From Gammaproteobacteria bacterium (GTDB lineage: Bacteria > Pseudomonadota > Gammaproteobacteria > UBA6429 > Thiohalophilaceae): a stretch of 64,000 nucleotides of DNA. Of the stretch, positions 37,536 to 46,113 are shown piece by piece. The notes beneath the pieces were generated by a model. The model was given only the letters and a program-made list of their open reading frames with translations. It ran no database searches and was not told where the DNA came from. The position numbers and the translations under genes are program-made. The stretch is taken from NCBI GenBank assembly GCA_024275115.1, contig JAJRZT010000021.1:1-64000 (forward strand). Reading direction: 5' to 3'. The first letter of the stretch is position 1, and every line of letters starts with the position of its first letter.

Positions 37536-38934
37536 ACCCGCATCCACCGAAGTCAGCAACCAGGCAAAGGGTGTACCGTACATTCTTGTGGTTGACGATG
37601 AACCCGATATTCGAAACCTGGTACGCGAAATTCTTGAAGACGAAGGCTATGAAGTCGCCGTTGCGGAAAATGGTTCGGATGCGCGTGACTCACAACGTGC
37701 ACGTCGCCCTGATCTTGTGTTACTCGATATCTGGATGCCCGATGTCGATGGCATTACTTTATTAAAAGAATGGTCAAAAGAAGAAGGGGGATTATCCATA
37801 CCGGTTATTATGATGTCTGGACACGGTACGGTTGAAACCGCCGTTGAAGCCACTCGACTGGGCGCCTATGACTTTATCGAAAAGCCTTTATCACTCGCCA
37901 AACTATTGCTCACCATTGAACACGCTCTCGAAGCAGATAAATTGCAACGTGAAAACATGGGCCTAAGAAAACGCGGCCAGCTCAATATTGAACTGCTGGG
38001 CAAAAGTGCCACGATGCAAAGCTTTCGCGAAAATGTTCAACGTATCGCCGAACATGATACCTGGATACTGCTTAGCGGCGAGCCCGGCACTGAACTGGAA
38101 ATTACTGCACAATATCTGCATCAAAACAGCCGCCGCAAAGACCGCCCTTTTATTGACGTGAATGTTGCAACACTTTCTCCCGATACAGCCGCAAAAGAAT
38201 TATTTGGTAGCGAAGTAAATGGTAAAATTACCTACGGCTTACTGGAACAAGCCAGCGGTGGTACCCTGTACCTGCACGATATGAGTGATATGGATCTGGA
38301 ATCACAGGCTAAATTTTTTTCTGCACTTGAAAAAAAGTCCTTTGTGCGTATTGGTGGCAACGAAGCTGTTACCATTCATATTCGTATTATTGCCGCCACC
38401 CACCGCAACCTGCAAAAACTGGTTGAAGATGGCCACTTTCGAGAAGATTTATATTACCAATTAAATGTTGTACCCGTAAATGTTCCCCCTCTTCGCGAAC
38501 ACCATGAAGACGTCCCTGAATTATTAAATTACTATATCAATCTTTTTGTTGAATACGACAACCTGCCTTATCGTAAATTTTCGATGGCGGCACAAAATAA
38601 ACTGCGCAATCACAGCTGGCCGGGGAATATCCGTGAATTAAAAAATATGGTGCAACGATTACTTATCGTCGGTGCTGGTACAGAAATTGAAGTAAATGAA
38701 ATTAATAATGCACTCGGGCAAATAAAAACAACCAGCAGCGCATTACCAACAGGCTTTGAACTCCCTTTACGCGAAGCACGCGAACAGTTTGAACGAAACT
38801 ATATTATCCACCAGTTAAAAATTGCCAACGGCAGTGTTGGCAAAGCCGCTAAAACCATTGGACTGGAGCGTACTCATTTATATCGAAAACTACGCTCACT
38901 GGAAATTGATCCTAAACATTTAGATGATGATTAA
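37522..38934 (+). CDS. ntrX: NtrX-like response regulator with degenerate AAA+ domain
   Basis: A 470-residue regulator. The receiver (phosphoacceptor Asp69 in VLLDIWMPD) and the C-terminal Fis-type helix-turn-helix (GSVGKAAKTIGLERTHLYRKL) are intact. The sigma54-type AAA+ domain is eroded: the Walker A that normally reads GExGTGKE is GEPGTELE (residues 186-193, lysine lost), the GAFTGA loop is absent (ELFGSEVNGKITYGLLEQA), and the Walker B LDE is LHDM. It can hardly hydrolyse ATP or contact sigma54, so it probably works as a classical DNA-binding activator or repressor. The start overlaps ntrY by 14 bp. Confidence 0.88.
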   Translation: MPQHEPASTEVSNQAKGVPYILVVDDEPDIRNLVREILEDEGYEVAVAENGSDARDSQRARRPDLVLLDIWMPDVDGITLLKEWSKEEGGLSIPVIMMSGHGTVETAVEATRLGAYDFIEKPLSLAKLLLTIEHALEADKLQRENMGLRKRGQLNIELLGKSATMQSFRENVQRIAEHDTWILLSGEPGTELEITAQYLHQNSRRKDRPFIDVNVATLSPDTAAKELFGSEVNGKITYGLLEQASGGTLYLHDMSDMDLESQAKFFSALEKKSFVRIGGNEAVTIHIRIIAATHRNLQKLVEDGHFREDLYYQLNVVPVNVPPLREHHEDVPELLNYYINLFVEYDNLPYRKFSMAAQNKLRNHSWPGNIRELKNMVQRLLIVGAGTEIEVNEINNALGQIKTTSSALPTGFELPLREAREQFERNYIIHQLKIANGSVGKAAKTIGLERTHLYRKLRSLEIDPKHLDDD

Positions 38935-38993
38935 AGTTCGAATAAAGCGTAAGTAGTAACCACAACCATCGATTGACCTTATAACCTATTTAT

Positions 38994-40142
38994 TCAGAAA
39001 TACCATTGGACTTGCAGAGTCACATTATCTTCTAATGCCCCGTACTCACTGCCACTGTTACCTTTGTATAATTGTGTACCCGCCGACAATTCAGTGTTAT
39101 CGGTAGCGGAAACAATTAAGCGTAAATATAAAAACTGACTGCCATCGTCAAGATTTTTAATATAGTAGTTTTCTAATTTCCAGAGGGATGAAATGTCATA
39201 CCCCACCAGCGCACCCACATAACGCCGTGCCAGACTCTGGATTTTTCCCGACAACAAGCGATCAAAATCATAGTCCAACGAATTACTTTTACCCTGCCCG
39301 TTGTAATAGAGTTCGACCATAAATAACAACGTATTGGGAAAACTGTAATCAGCACCGAGTACGATACGTTGATATTGACCATCAACCGGAGACGACGTCC
39401 GAGTCCACTCGCCACGCACACCCACCGGCCCCAGTTGCCCGGCAAAATCGAAACCGGCCATGGTGTCATTTCGGAATCGACCCACGGTCATACCCAGGTC
39501 GTAACGCGCTATATTCGTGCGCCAACGTAACGCGGTCGTATTGCGTACCGATTTGTCATGCGCTGCACCAACCAGGCTAAGACGCGATAAGTCGTTATAG
39601 TCCCAATCAACAACAACCGCACCAACACCAACACGCTCTTCGCGTTCGATCTGCGTGGGTGTAAACGGATTAATAATATCGACCGGACTCCAAAACAGCG
39701 CAGTACCCCAGGCAATACGTTGTCGACCGATACGCACATCCGCATCCATCACTCGAGCATCAAGATAGGCACGATAAAACCCGTGGCGCGCATAGACTGA
39801 TTTATTATCAGCATAGGTCTTGTTTAGATCAAGGAAAGTGTCCGAAGCCCTGTTCTGTTGTGTCAGGAACTGATTTGTTTCCAGATAATTACCCAGCAGA
39901 ACTTCATTATCATATTGCACATTGAATGTCGTTTCTTTAGCCAGACTGCCCTTCAGTTCCAGGCGCAGCCGATTGAGATCAAGATTATAGGATTGCTGCG
40001 ATCCAAATAAACTCAGCGTGCGTGAATTTACGAATAAATTTTTATAGTAACCACTAAGCTCAATCTCTGCTTTTGCTGTTTGCCAAAATCCACTAACAAA
40101 CAAACTCAGTAGCAGTGTCGACCCGACTTTTTTATCCAACAT
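38994..40142 (-). CDS. Outer-membrane beta-barrel protein
   Basis: A 382-residue protein with signal peptide (cleavage near AKA-E) and alternating beta-strand pattern throughout, ending in LQVQWYF with a terminal Phe, the mark of a beta-barrel recognised by BAM. The segment VRIGRQRIAWGTALFWSPVDIIN resembles DUF1302-type and related porins. It is the last gene of a four-gene set (LolA-like, ATPase, permease, barrel), and its start overlaps the permease stop by 11 bp. It probably provides the outer-membrane part or substrate of that export set. Confidence 0.75.
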   Translation of the reverse strand: MLDKKVGSTLLLSLFVSGFWQTAKAEIELSGYYKNLFVNSRTLSLFGSQQSYNLDLNRLRLELKGSLAKETTFNVQYDNEVLLGNYLETNQFLTQQNRASDTFLDLNKTYADNKSVYARHGFYRAYLDARVMDADVRIGRQRIAWGTALFWSPVDIINPFTPTQIEREERVGVGAVVVDWDYNDLSRLSLVGAAHDKSVRNTTALRWRTNIARYDLGMTVGRFRNDTMAGFDFAGQLGPVGVRGEWTRTSSPVDGQYQRIVLGADYSFPNTLLFMVELYYNGQGKSNSLDYDFDRLLSGKIQSLARRYVGALVGYDISSLWKLENYYIKNLDDGSQFLYLRLIVSATDNTELSAGTQLYKGNSGSEYGALEDNVTLQVQWYF

Positions 40143-42645
40143 TACGGATAGCCGTCACCGGCTCCAAATGTGATGCACGAATAGCAGGATAGATTGCCGT
40201 TAGCACACCGGTGGCAAACAAAATCAGCGCCGCCCACCAAAAACTGCCGATGATAATCACCGGCCTAAGAATCGGCGTCATCCCAGGTATGGTTTCGGAG
40301 GCATCCATTAAATTTGTTAAATCGATACCGGTACTACCGTAGTAAGCGGTGACGACTAAGCCAAGAACCATACCCACAATAATACCGATAGCTGATAACG
40401 CCAGCGATTCATAAATGACAATACGCAATACCTGCCCAGGTGCCGTGCCCAATGCCATCATCACGCCAAACTCGCGGGTACGCTCAAGCACCGACATTAA
40501 TAAAGTATTCATTATTCCCATGGCAATCACGAACAACACGATAGCCAGTATGATGTAAAAAAACACATCACTGAATTCAATCATCTGCACAACAGCGGGC
40601 ATCAGCGTTTCCCATGGCAGCGCTTCAAGTCCACTATTACCACCCATACGGCGATTCAAACTTGTTGCAAATTCTTTACTATCCCGACGATCTTTTAATG
40701 CTATCGCAATGGTGGAAATACTATTATTTAAGCCTAACAATGCCTGCCCCGCCGAAAGAGGGATGAGCCCCATCAATCCATCAAAAAATTCATTGCCTGT
40801 TTCAAATATGCCAACGACACGGTACGCCGCAGAACCCAGGTCGCCATTGACCTGTTGTGCGGTAACAACCACTTTCTCGCCGATTCGAATATCCAGTTTT
40901 TTCGCCACCCGTTGCCCAAGCACGATACTGTTTTTATCGCTGGCAGCAAGATATGTGCCCTCAACAATCACCTTCTGTAACTGGGTCACCTGTTGTTCCC
41001 TTTGTGCATCAATACCCAAGATCAACAAGGGTTCAGATGCCATCGGGCTACTGACCATCGCGCGAGTCTGCACCCGAGGGGTTGCCTCTACAACATTCGG
41101 CGCTTGCTTTACTTTCTGTAATATATTTTCATAATCGTTGATGCGCAGCTCCGGTTCCATATCCAAACGAAAACCTTGCTGTTCTATCTGCACATGGGCA
41201 CTAAAATAACGGGTTGAGTTTTCTACCAACTGTGCATACCAACCTTCAATCAAACCATATAAAACTATAAAGGCGGCCAACCCAAAAGCAGTGGCACCGG
41301 CGGTCAACACGGCACGACGCGGGTTGCGCATAATGCCCCGACTGGCAATCGCCCAGAATACAGCGCGAGTGCGTTGTTGCGTTTTATGCTCACGCGTTTT
41401 ATGGTGTCGGCTTTTATGCGTATGACTTCCACGGATTGCCTCGACTGGTTCAACACTGGCTGCACGCCATGCCGGATAAAGTGCAGGGACGATGCTGATA
41501 AAAAAAACGATGGCTGACAACACTGCAATATGATCCCAACGTGAAACCGGATAGACAATGGCAGAAAGCCCCGGCATGCTTTCCAGCGCTGCAGTAAATT
41601 GTTCAAGGTTCAAGCCCGTGCTGGCAAGGTAAAAATTGATACCCAGCCCAATGATATTGCCGACGGTAATTCCAGCAACACCCAGTAACATCGATTCCAG
41701 AATGACTAACCCTACAATTTGAGAACGCGAGGTGCCCAACGCCATCATCACGCCAAACTCGCGGCTGCGTTCCATCACCGCCATAAGAATGGTATTAGCA
41801 ATACCCACGCCGACCACCACAAACATAATGACCAGAATAATGTAGGTCATCGCTTCATGGAACTGCACCGCCTGTACCACCGATGGCAGTAACTTACGCC
41901 ATCCTAGAACTTCGTAGTCGGTTCCCAACTTGCGTGAGAGTGCCGTTGCCACCTGAGCCGATTGTTGGCGTTGATTTAGCCGAATCGCCCATGCCGTGGC
42001 TCGTCCCCACATCGCATACAAATCACGCGCGGCCTCCAGAGTTAGAAAAGCATAGTTAGTATCGATAGCCTCAATGCCGGTATCGAAAATACCGACAATA
42101 CGATAACGCCCGGCACCAATAGAGCCATCGGCTGCCTGCGTGATCAATACGGCCTCTTCACCCGGCTTGGTACCGAGTATTTTTGCCATTTTGTTACCAA
42201 TCAAAATGCCATTTTCATCATCCGGTTGCAGGTAGCGGCCTTCGATAATCGTTTTATTAATCGTGGTAATCTTGATTTCGTTTTCGGGTTCAACACCCAC
42301 CACCAATACACCGCGACTCTTGTTCGCACCACTGAGCATGGCCTTTCCTGCCAGGCGTACGGACAATGCTTTTATATTATTGTCTTTGAGAATCTCCGCG
42401 CGAACCGTCGGACTATCCGTTAACGCGCGATGTAATTTTTTATCTTCGTGATAACCTTTCCCATGTACTTTTAAATGCCCGGTCAGATAGCTGGTACTGT
42501 TTTCGATCATCTGCTCGTTCATTCCATCGATAAGCCCCCACAAAAACACCAACGATGCCAACCCAACCGTGATCGCAACGACCGTAATCAGAGAACGCCG
42601 AACATTGCGCAGCACGTTTCGCCAGGCCAAACGCAGCAGTTTCAT
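40132..42645 (-). CDS. Tandem-fused FtsX/MacB-type ABC permease
   Basis: An 837-residue inner-membrane protein made of two homologous permeases. Each half starts with an amphipathic helix and first membrane span, then has a MacB_PCD-like periplasmic domain and three more spans. The halves are parallel: LAWRNVLRNVRRSLIT with IENSTSYLTGHLKVHGKGY at residue 5 onward, and IASRGIMRNPRRAVLT with VENSTRYFSAHVQIEQQGF from about 430. REFGVMMALGTSRSQ and REFGVMMALGTAPGQ also match. The linker is His/Lys-rich. A single chain could supply both permease subunits for the adjacent LolD-like ATPase. It overlaps the ATPase gene by 4 bp. Confidence 0.88.
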   Translation of the reverse strand: MKLLRLAWRNVLRNVRRSLITVVAITVGLASLVFLWGLIDGMNEQMIENSTSYLTGHLKVHGKGYHEDKKLHRALTDSPTVRAEILKDNNIKALSVRLAGKAMLSGANKSRGVLVVGVEPENEIKITTINKTIIEGRYLQPDDENGILIGNKMAKILGTKPGEEAVLITQAADGSIGAGRYRIVGIFDTGIEAIDTNYAFLTLEAARDLYAMWGRATAWAIRLNQRQQSAQVATALSRKLGTDYEVLGWRKLLPSVVQAVQFHEAMTYIILVIMFVVVGVGIANTILMAVMERSREFGVMMALGTSRSQIVGLVILESMLLGVAGITVGNIIGLGINFYLASTGLNLEQFTAALESMPGLSAIVYPVSRWDHIAVLSAIVFFISIVPALYPAWRAASVEPVEAIRGSHTHKSRHHKTREHKTQQRTRAVFWAIASRGIMRNPRRAVLTAGATAFGLAAFIVLYGLIEGWYAQLVENSTRYFSAHVQIEQQGFRLDMEPELRINDYENILQKVKQAPNVVEATPRVQTRAMVSSPMASEPLLILGIDAQREQQVTQLQKVIVEGTYLAASDKNSIVLGQRVAKKLDIRIGEKVVVTAQQVNGDLGSAAYRVVGIFETGNEFFDGLMGLIPLSAGQALLGLNNSISTIAIALKDRRDSKEFATSLNRRMGGNSGLEALPWETLMPAVVQMIEFSDVFFYIILAIVLFVIAMGIMNTLLMSVLERTREFGVMMALGTAPGQVLRIVIYESLALSAIGIIVGMVLGLVVTAYYGSTGIDLTNLMDASETIPGMTPILRPVIIIGSFWWAALILFATGVLTAIYPAIRASHLEPVTAIRNVG

Positions 42646-43340
42646 TTTTTTGCTCCCATTTGTCTGCGTTCATCAACAATTTTTCCATCGCGCAAGGTAA
42701 CAATACGCCGAGCACGCTCCATTACCATCGAGTCATGGGTAGAGAAGATAAAGGTGGTTTTGTGACGCTCATTAAGATCGCGCATTAAATCCAACAAAGC
42801 GGCACCGGTATGAGAATCGAGGTTAGCAGTCGGCTCGTCCGCCAACACAATCGCAGGCTGCGACACAATCGCGCGAGCAACGGCAACGCGCTGCTGTTGA
42901 CCGCCGGACAACTGTGTTGGCCGTCGGTGAACAAAGTCTTTCAAGCCCACTTCACCCAACATACTTTCGGCACGCTCACGTCGTTCTTTGTCCGGCACAC
43001 CCTGAAGCAACATCACATATTCAACGTTTTCAACCGCGCTCAACACCGGAATTAAATTATATTCCTGAAAAATAAAACCAATTTCCCGTAAGCGTAAACG
43101 CGACAACTCCGTTTTCGGTAGACGGCCAATTTCCTGTTCACGGATCCAGATCTGCCCACGGGTTGGCGCATCCAGACCACCAATAATATTCAAAAGCGTG
43201 GTCTTGCCCGAACCGGATGGCCCAACCAACGCCATAAACTCAGCACTTTCCACTGTCAGATCCACACCATCCAGTGCATCAACAATAATGCTGTCCTGAT
43301 GATACTGCTTGCTGACTTGTTTAACGGTGACAAGCGGCAT
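42642..43340 (-). CDS. LolD/MacB-type ABC transporter ATPase
   Basis: A 232-residue ATPase: Walker A GPSGSGKTTLLN, Q-loop FIFQEYNLIPVLSAVENV, signature LSGGQQQRVAVARAI, Walker B IVLADEPTANLD and switch His in FIFSTHDSMVM. The sequence places it in the LolD/MacB/FtsE branch, which powers mechanotransmission rather than classical transport. It is coupled (4-bp overlap) to the tandem permease gene and lies 12 bp after the LolA-like gene. Confidence 0.93.
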   Translation of the reverse strand: MPLVTVKQVSKQYHQDSIIVDALDGVDLTVESAEFMALVGPSGSGKTTLLNIIGGLDAPTRGQIWIREQEIGRLPKTELSRLRLREIGFIFQEYNLIPVLSAVENVEYVMLLQGVPDKERRERAESMLGEVGLKDFVHRRPTQLSGGQQQRVAVARAIVSQPAIVLADEPTANLDSHTGAALLDLMRDLNERHKTTFIFSTHDSMVMERARRIVTLRDGKIVDERRQMGAKK

Positions 43341-43352
43341 AATATTTCTCCC

Positions 43353-44162
43353 TTAGCGTCGACGGCGCAGATTGCGGAGCGTAAAAATAGAATCTTTAAT
43401 TGGCTTATCAAAAATCACGTCGATAACACGAATACGGGTGACATTTCCTGGCTTCTGTGTGGGTCGCATTTCCCATTCCGTCGGCAACGAGCGATTACCA
43501 AACTTGCGAATTTTAGAGAAGCTCAATACCTTGATTGTCTGGCCGCGTTCATCAATAAATTCCTGCCGCAGCGGCATTAAATCGGTCTTGCGCACCCGAT
43601 ATACGATGCTGCCCCAAACCACGGCAGCATCGGGTTTTGGAGTAGAAAGCACACGATAGACTTCTATACCATTTATATTTTCTGTTGCAACAATTTTGTG
43701 AGTGTAGTCGTTAACCATGCTGCTTTGCTTCACCAAATCATCATTGGAAAAATCCGATCCCATCCAGGGCTGTAACATCATGGAGGGTGGAATTTTAATA
43801 ACCCGTTCGACCTTCGGCAGATAGTTCCACATCTCGCTCTTTACTCGTAATGAACCGATACCCGCTTCTTTAGCCGGAGATAGAATACGAACAAAACTTT
43901 TATTCGGGCGTCGCATCCACATCCGCAATTTGAGTGTACGATTCCAATAAGGCGTGGTGATCGTCATCTCATACTCGCCTAATACCGTGTTGCCCCACAG
44001 GCGACTTTCAACCGCTGACACGATATCCCCGCCTGTTTTATCCTCAGCTGCTAGCAATGCCTCATAATAGAAAGATAGTATAAAAAACACGCCCACCATC
44101 AAAGTGCGATAAGTCAGCTGCCCGCCCATTCCCGGTTCTTTTCGAGTTGAGGTGATTTTCAT
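43353..44162 (-). CDS. LolA-like outer-membrane lipoprotein-sorting protein
   Basis: A 269-residue exported protein. A hydrophobic signal covers about residues 18-38 (TLMVGVFFILSFYYEALLAA). The mature part matches the LolA-like family annotated as outer membrane lipoprotein-sorting protein: GEYEMTITTPYWNRTLKLRM, SPAKEAGIGSLRVKSEMWNY and PPSMMLQPWMGSDFSNDDL. The fold is a half-barrel that holds a lipid moiety. It heads the operon with the ATPase, tandem permease and barrel, and would act as the periplasmic carrier. The cargo is unknown. Confidence 0.88.
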   Translation of the reverse strand: MKITSTRKEPGMGGQLTYRTLMVGVFFILSFYYEALLAAEDKTGGDIVSAVESRLWGNTVLGEYEMTITTPYWNRTLKLRMWMRRPNKSFVRILSPAKEAGIGSLRVKSEMWNYLPKVERVIKIPPSMMLQPWMGSDFSNDDLVKQSSMVNDYTHKIVATENINGIEVYRVLSTPKPDAAVVWGSIVYRVRKTDLMPLRQEFIDERGQTIKVLSFSKIRKFGNRSLPTEWEMRPTQKPGNVTRIRVIDVIFDKPIKDSIFTLRNLRRRR

Positions 44163-44361
44163 TGCAGTCTTCCTTTTAGTTAAACCGGATGCCCCTTATT
44201 ATTAAATAAGTATAGTAAGTAAAAGCTCGGTTACCATAAGTTTAGCCGAAAGGTACTTACCCTTTATTCAAAGACAGGTGCACATCAAGAACAACCACCC
44301 GTAGAGTTTTTATTCTCAGCGTTAATAAATGAAAAAGAAAAACACTTAGCGGCTCCATATA

Positions 44362-44421
44362 AAAAGCGACCGATTTATTTTTTATCTCACTAAATTCTAA
44401 TTAAATAAATCGGTCACTTTT
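44362..44421 (-). terminator. Long stem-loop downstream of the YeeE/YedE gene
   Basis: A 19-bp stem (44362-44380 against 44403-44421, one G-T pair) with a 22-nt loop. On the minus strand the second arm ends GGTCGCTTTTTATA, giving a T run, so it can terminate the permease transcript, which stops at 44563. The stem is longer than most terminators; a MITE-type origin is possible. Confidence 0.6.
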
Positions 44422-44447
44422 CAGCGTCATTCGGAAACACAACATAA

Positions 44448-44540
44448 TTGGACGGTGTCGCATTTCATATTTGCCATAGAACCATGAAAGCGTTGAACTT
44501 GGGCAAAGAAGATAAAGGCTTTAGTTACATTGATGAGTAA
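44448..44540 (+). pseudogene. Possible DsrE-like coding relic
   Basis: A frame from 44448 to TAA 44538-44540 reads LDGVAFHICHRTMKALNL then GKEDKGFSYIDE. The ICxxTMKAL pattern is like the cysteine-bearing end of DsrE/F-type sulfur-carrier proteins. A frameshifted KHNIIG just upstream would extend the match. Only about 30 codons remain and a stop precedes them, so it is a relic if real. The neighbouring sulfur permease makes it plausible. Confidence 0.35.
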
Positions 44541-44562
44541 TATCCGCATGAGCACTTACCTA

Positions 44563-45768
44563 TTAATCAATCGCTTTTAGTTTACTGATACGCGGCAACA
44601 AACGAAAATCAGCCAGTGCTGCCAGTAAAGCATCCATCACACTCGCATCATCATAAACCATACGATAATATTCAAACCGCATGGTTAGCCCACTGCCTAT
44701 AATAAACGACGCAAATGCAATCAGTGAACCCAAAGCCAATGTTGAAAAACCTGTAATGCCCTGCCCAAAGGTACAACCCATTGCCAACACACCGCCAATG
44801 CCCATGAGTGAAGCGCCAATAAAGTAGCGTATAAAGTCTTTTAGTGAACTAAACCATTCAAATCGTAAACTACCGGTAAATAAACCATAGATAAAAGAAC
44901 CCACTATTACACCAACAAGAATGGCGACACCAAAAGTAATCAGCGACACTTCTAAAGGGTGCACAAGGTAGTAAAGCGTTTCCCCCATTGGGTTAACAAA
45001 AGTAAAAGACATAGCTCCCACACCCGGTGGTGGCGAATCCATAAAGCTCGCCGCTTCAACCGCCGCCTGCCCCAACGGACCAGCCGTTGCATACCAGCCC
45101 GCAACCACGATTAAACCTACAATTGCGCCGCCGAGCAGGTTATCGAAGCGGTTGCGAAAATCAGTTGAGCGAAAAATAAAATACAACAGGGTTAAAATAA
45201 TTAAGCCTGCAGACACAGGGTGGAACCAGCCGCTGTCGGCAACACCAAACAGGCTACCCAGCAGGGTTGTAATTTGCTGACTGTCAATATCATATCTTTG
45301 TAAATTAATGGTAAGCGGCTCCATCCAGACATGAAAGCCATAATGATAGAAATCGGTCTTGGTCATCAGAAAAGCAAAAATACCGCCAATAAATAATACA
45401 AACAACGACTTCATATTACCGCCACCAATACGGATCAACGTTTTATTGACACACCCCCCGGCCAGTGTCATACCCACACCAAAAATAAGCCCGCCAAGCA
45501 AATAACGTATCCAGGCAAAATTCGCAGTACGGTACGGCGGCATTGTCATACCAAGGCTGATAACACCGAATTGCTCAAGCAGTAATACACCCGTCATGGC
45601 AATCGCTATCGCTAATAGCCATGCATACATGCGTCCCTTATCATTCATATTAACCCAGTCAGAAATGGCACCCATGGTACAAAAATTGGTTTTATGCACC
45701 ACCATACCCAGAACAACGGCCAGACTAAAACCTGATAAAATGACATACCATATCGCTGCGCTTTCCAT
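44563..45768 (-). CDS. YeeE/YedE (TsuA-like) sulfur-compound permease
   Basis: A 401-residue inner-membrane protein with two YeeE/YedE repeats. The three cysteines important in the thiosulfate channel TsuA have counterparts: Cys30 (KTNFCTMGA), Cys106 (AGGCVNKTLIRIGGG) and Cys332 (AMGCTFGQGITG). It probably imports thiosulfate or a related sulfur compound, in keeping with the Sox genes of this organism. No TusA-like gene is adjacent. It is divergent from the radical SAM gene over 345 bp. Confidence 0.85.
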   Translation of the reverse strand: MESAAIWYVILSGFSLAVVLGMVVHKTNFCTMGAISDWVNMNDKGRMYAWLLAIAIAMTGVLLLEQFGVISLGMTMPPYRTANFAWIRYLLGGLIFGVGMTLAGGCVNKTLIRIGGGNMKSLFVLFIGGIFAFLMTKTDFYHYGFHVWMEPLTINLQRYDIDSQQITTLLGSLFGVADSGWFHPVSAGLIILTLLYFIFRSTDFRNRFDNLLGGAIVGLIVVAGWYATAGPLGQAAVEAASFMDSPPPGVGAMSFTFVNPMGETLYYLVHPLEVSLITFGVAILVGVIVGSFIYGLFTGSLRFEWFSSLKDFIRYFIGASLMGIGGVLAMGCTFGQGITGFSTLALGSLIAFASFIIGSGLTMRFEYYRMVYDDASVMDALLAALADFRLLPRISKLKAID

Positions 45769-46113
45769 TGGCTTCTCCCGTGTAATGTTCGCTGTGTTTT
45801 TTAATTATGATTGAATGCCACCGTTTATCTTTTTTAAGCCTAGAACCTGTGTGCAGCAAACAGGTCAAGTCTTAAGCTCAAGGAAGCTTAATTAATTTAT
45901 AAACGACAATTTAATAGCTCGGAATTAACAGGATTTCTGCAAAGCAACACCCAGTTCATTAGTGACCAGGCAATACGGCCAGTAACCTCAATAAAACGAA
46001 TTGCCCTAAATTAAGCCACCAACCTAAGCATTAATTTGCTAAGCTAACAGTAGTCGATAGGGCAAATTTGCCTCGATTTTACGCCACCTGATTAAAGAGC
46101 TCGGGGCTTTAGT
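45769..46113. promoter_or_regulatory. Divergent intergenic region with a 12-bp palindrome
   Basis: The region separates the YeeE/YedE gene from the radical SAM gene and has no coding frame. It holds a perfect palindrome GGCAAATTTGCC at 46061-46072, about 42 bp before the TTG start of the radical SAM gene, and a small hairpin ACCTGT-N8-ACAGGT near 45845. The palindrome is a candidate operator; no known regulator is recognised. Confidence 0.4.

Noticed and set aside
40709-41134. 141-codon open frame opposite the tandem permease
   Set aside because: A shadow of the permease gene, with no ribosome site and no recognisable protein.
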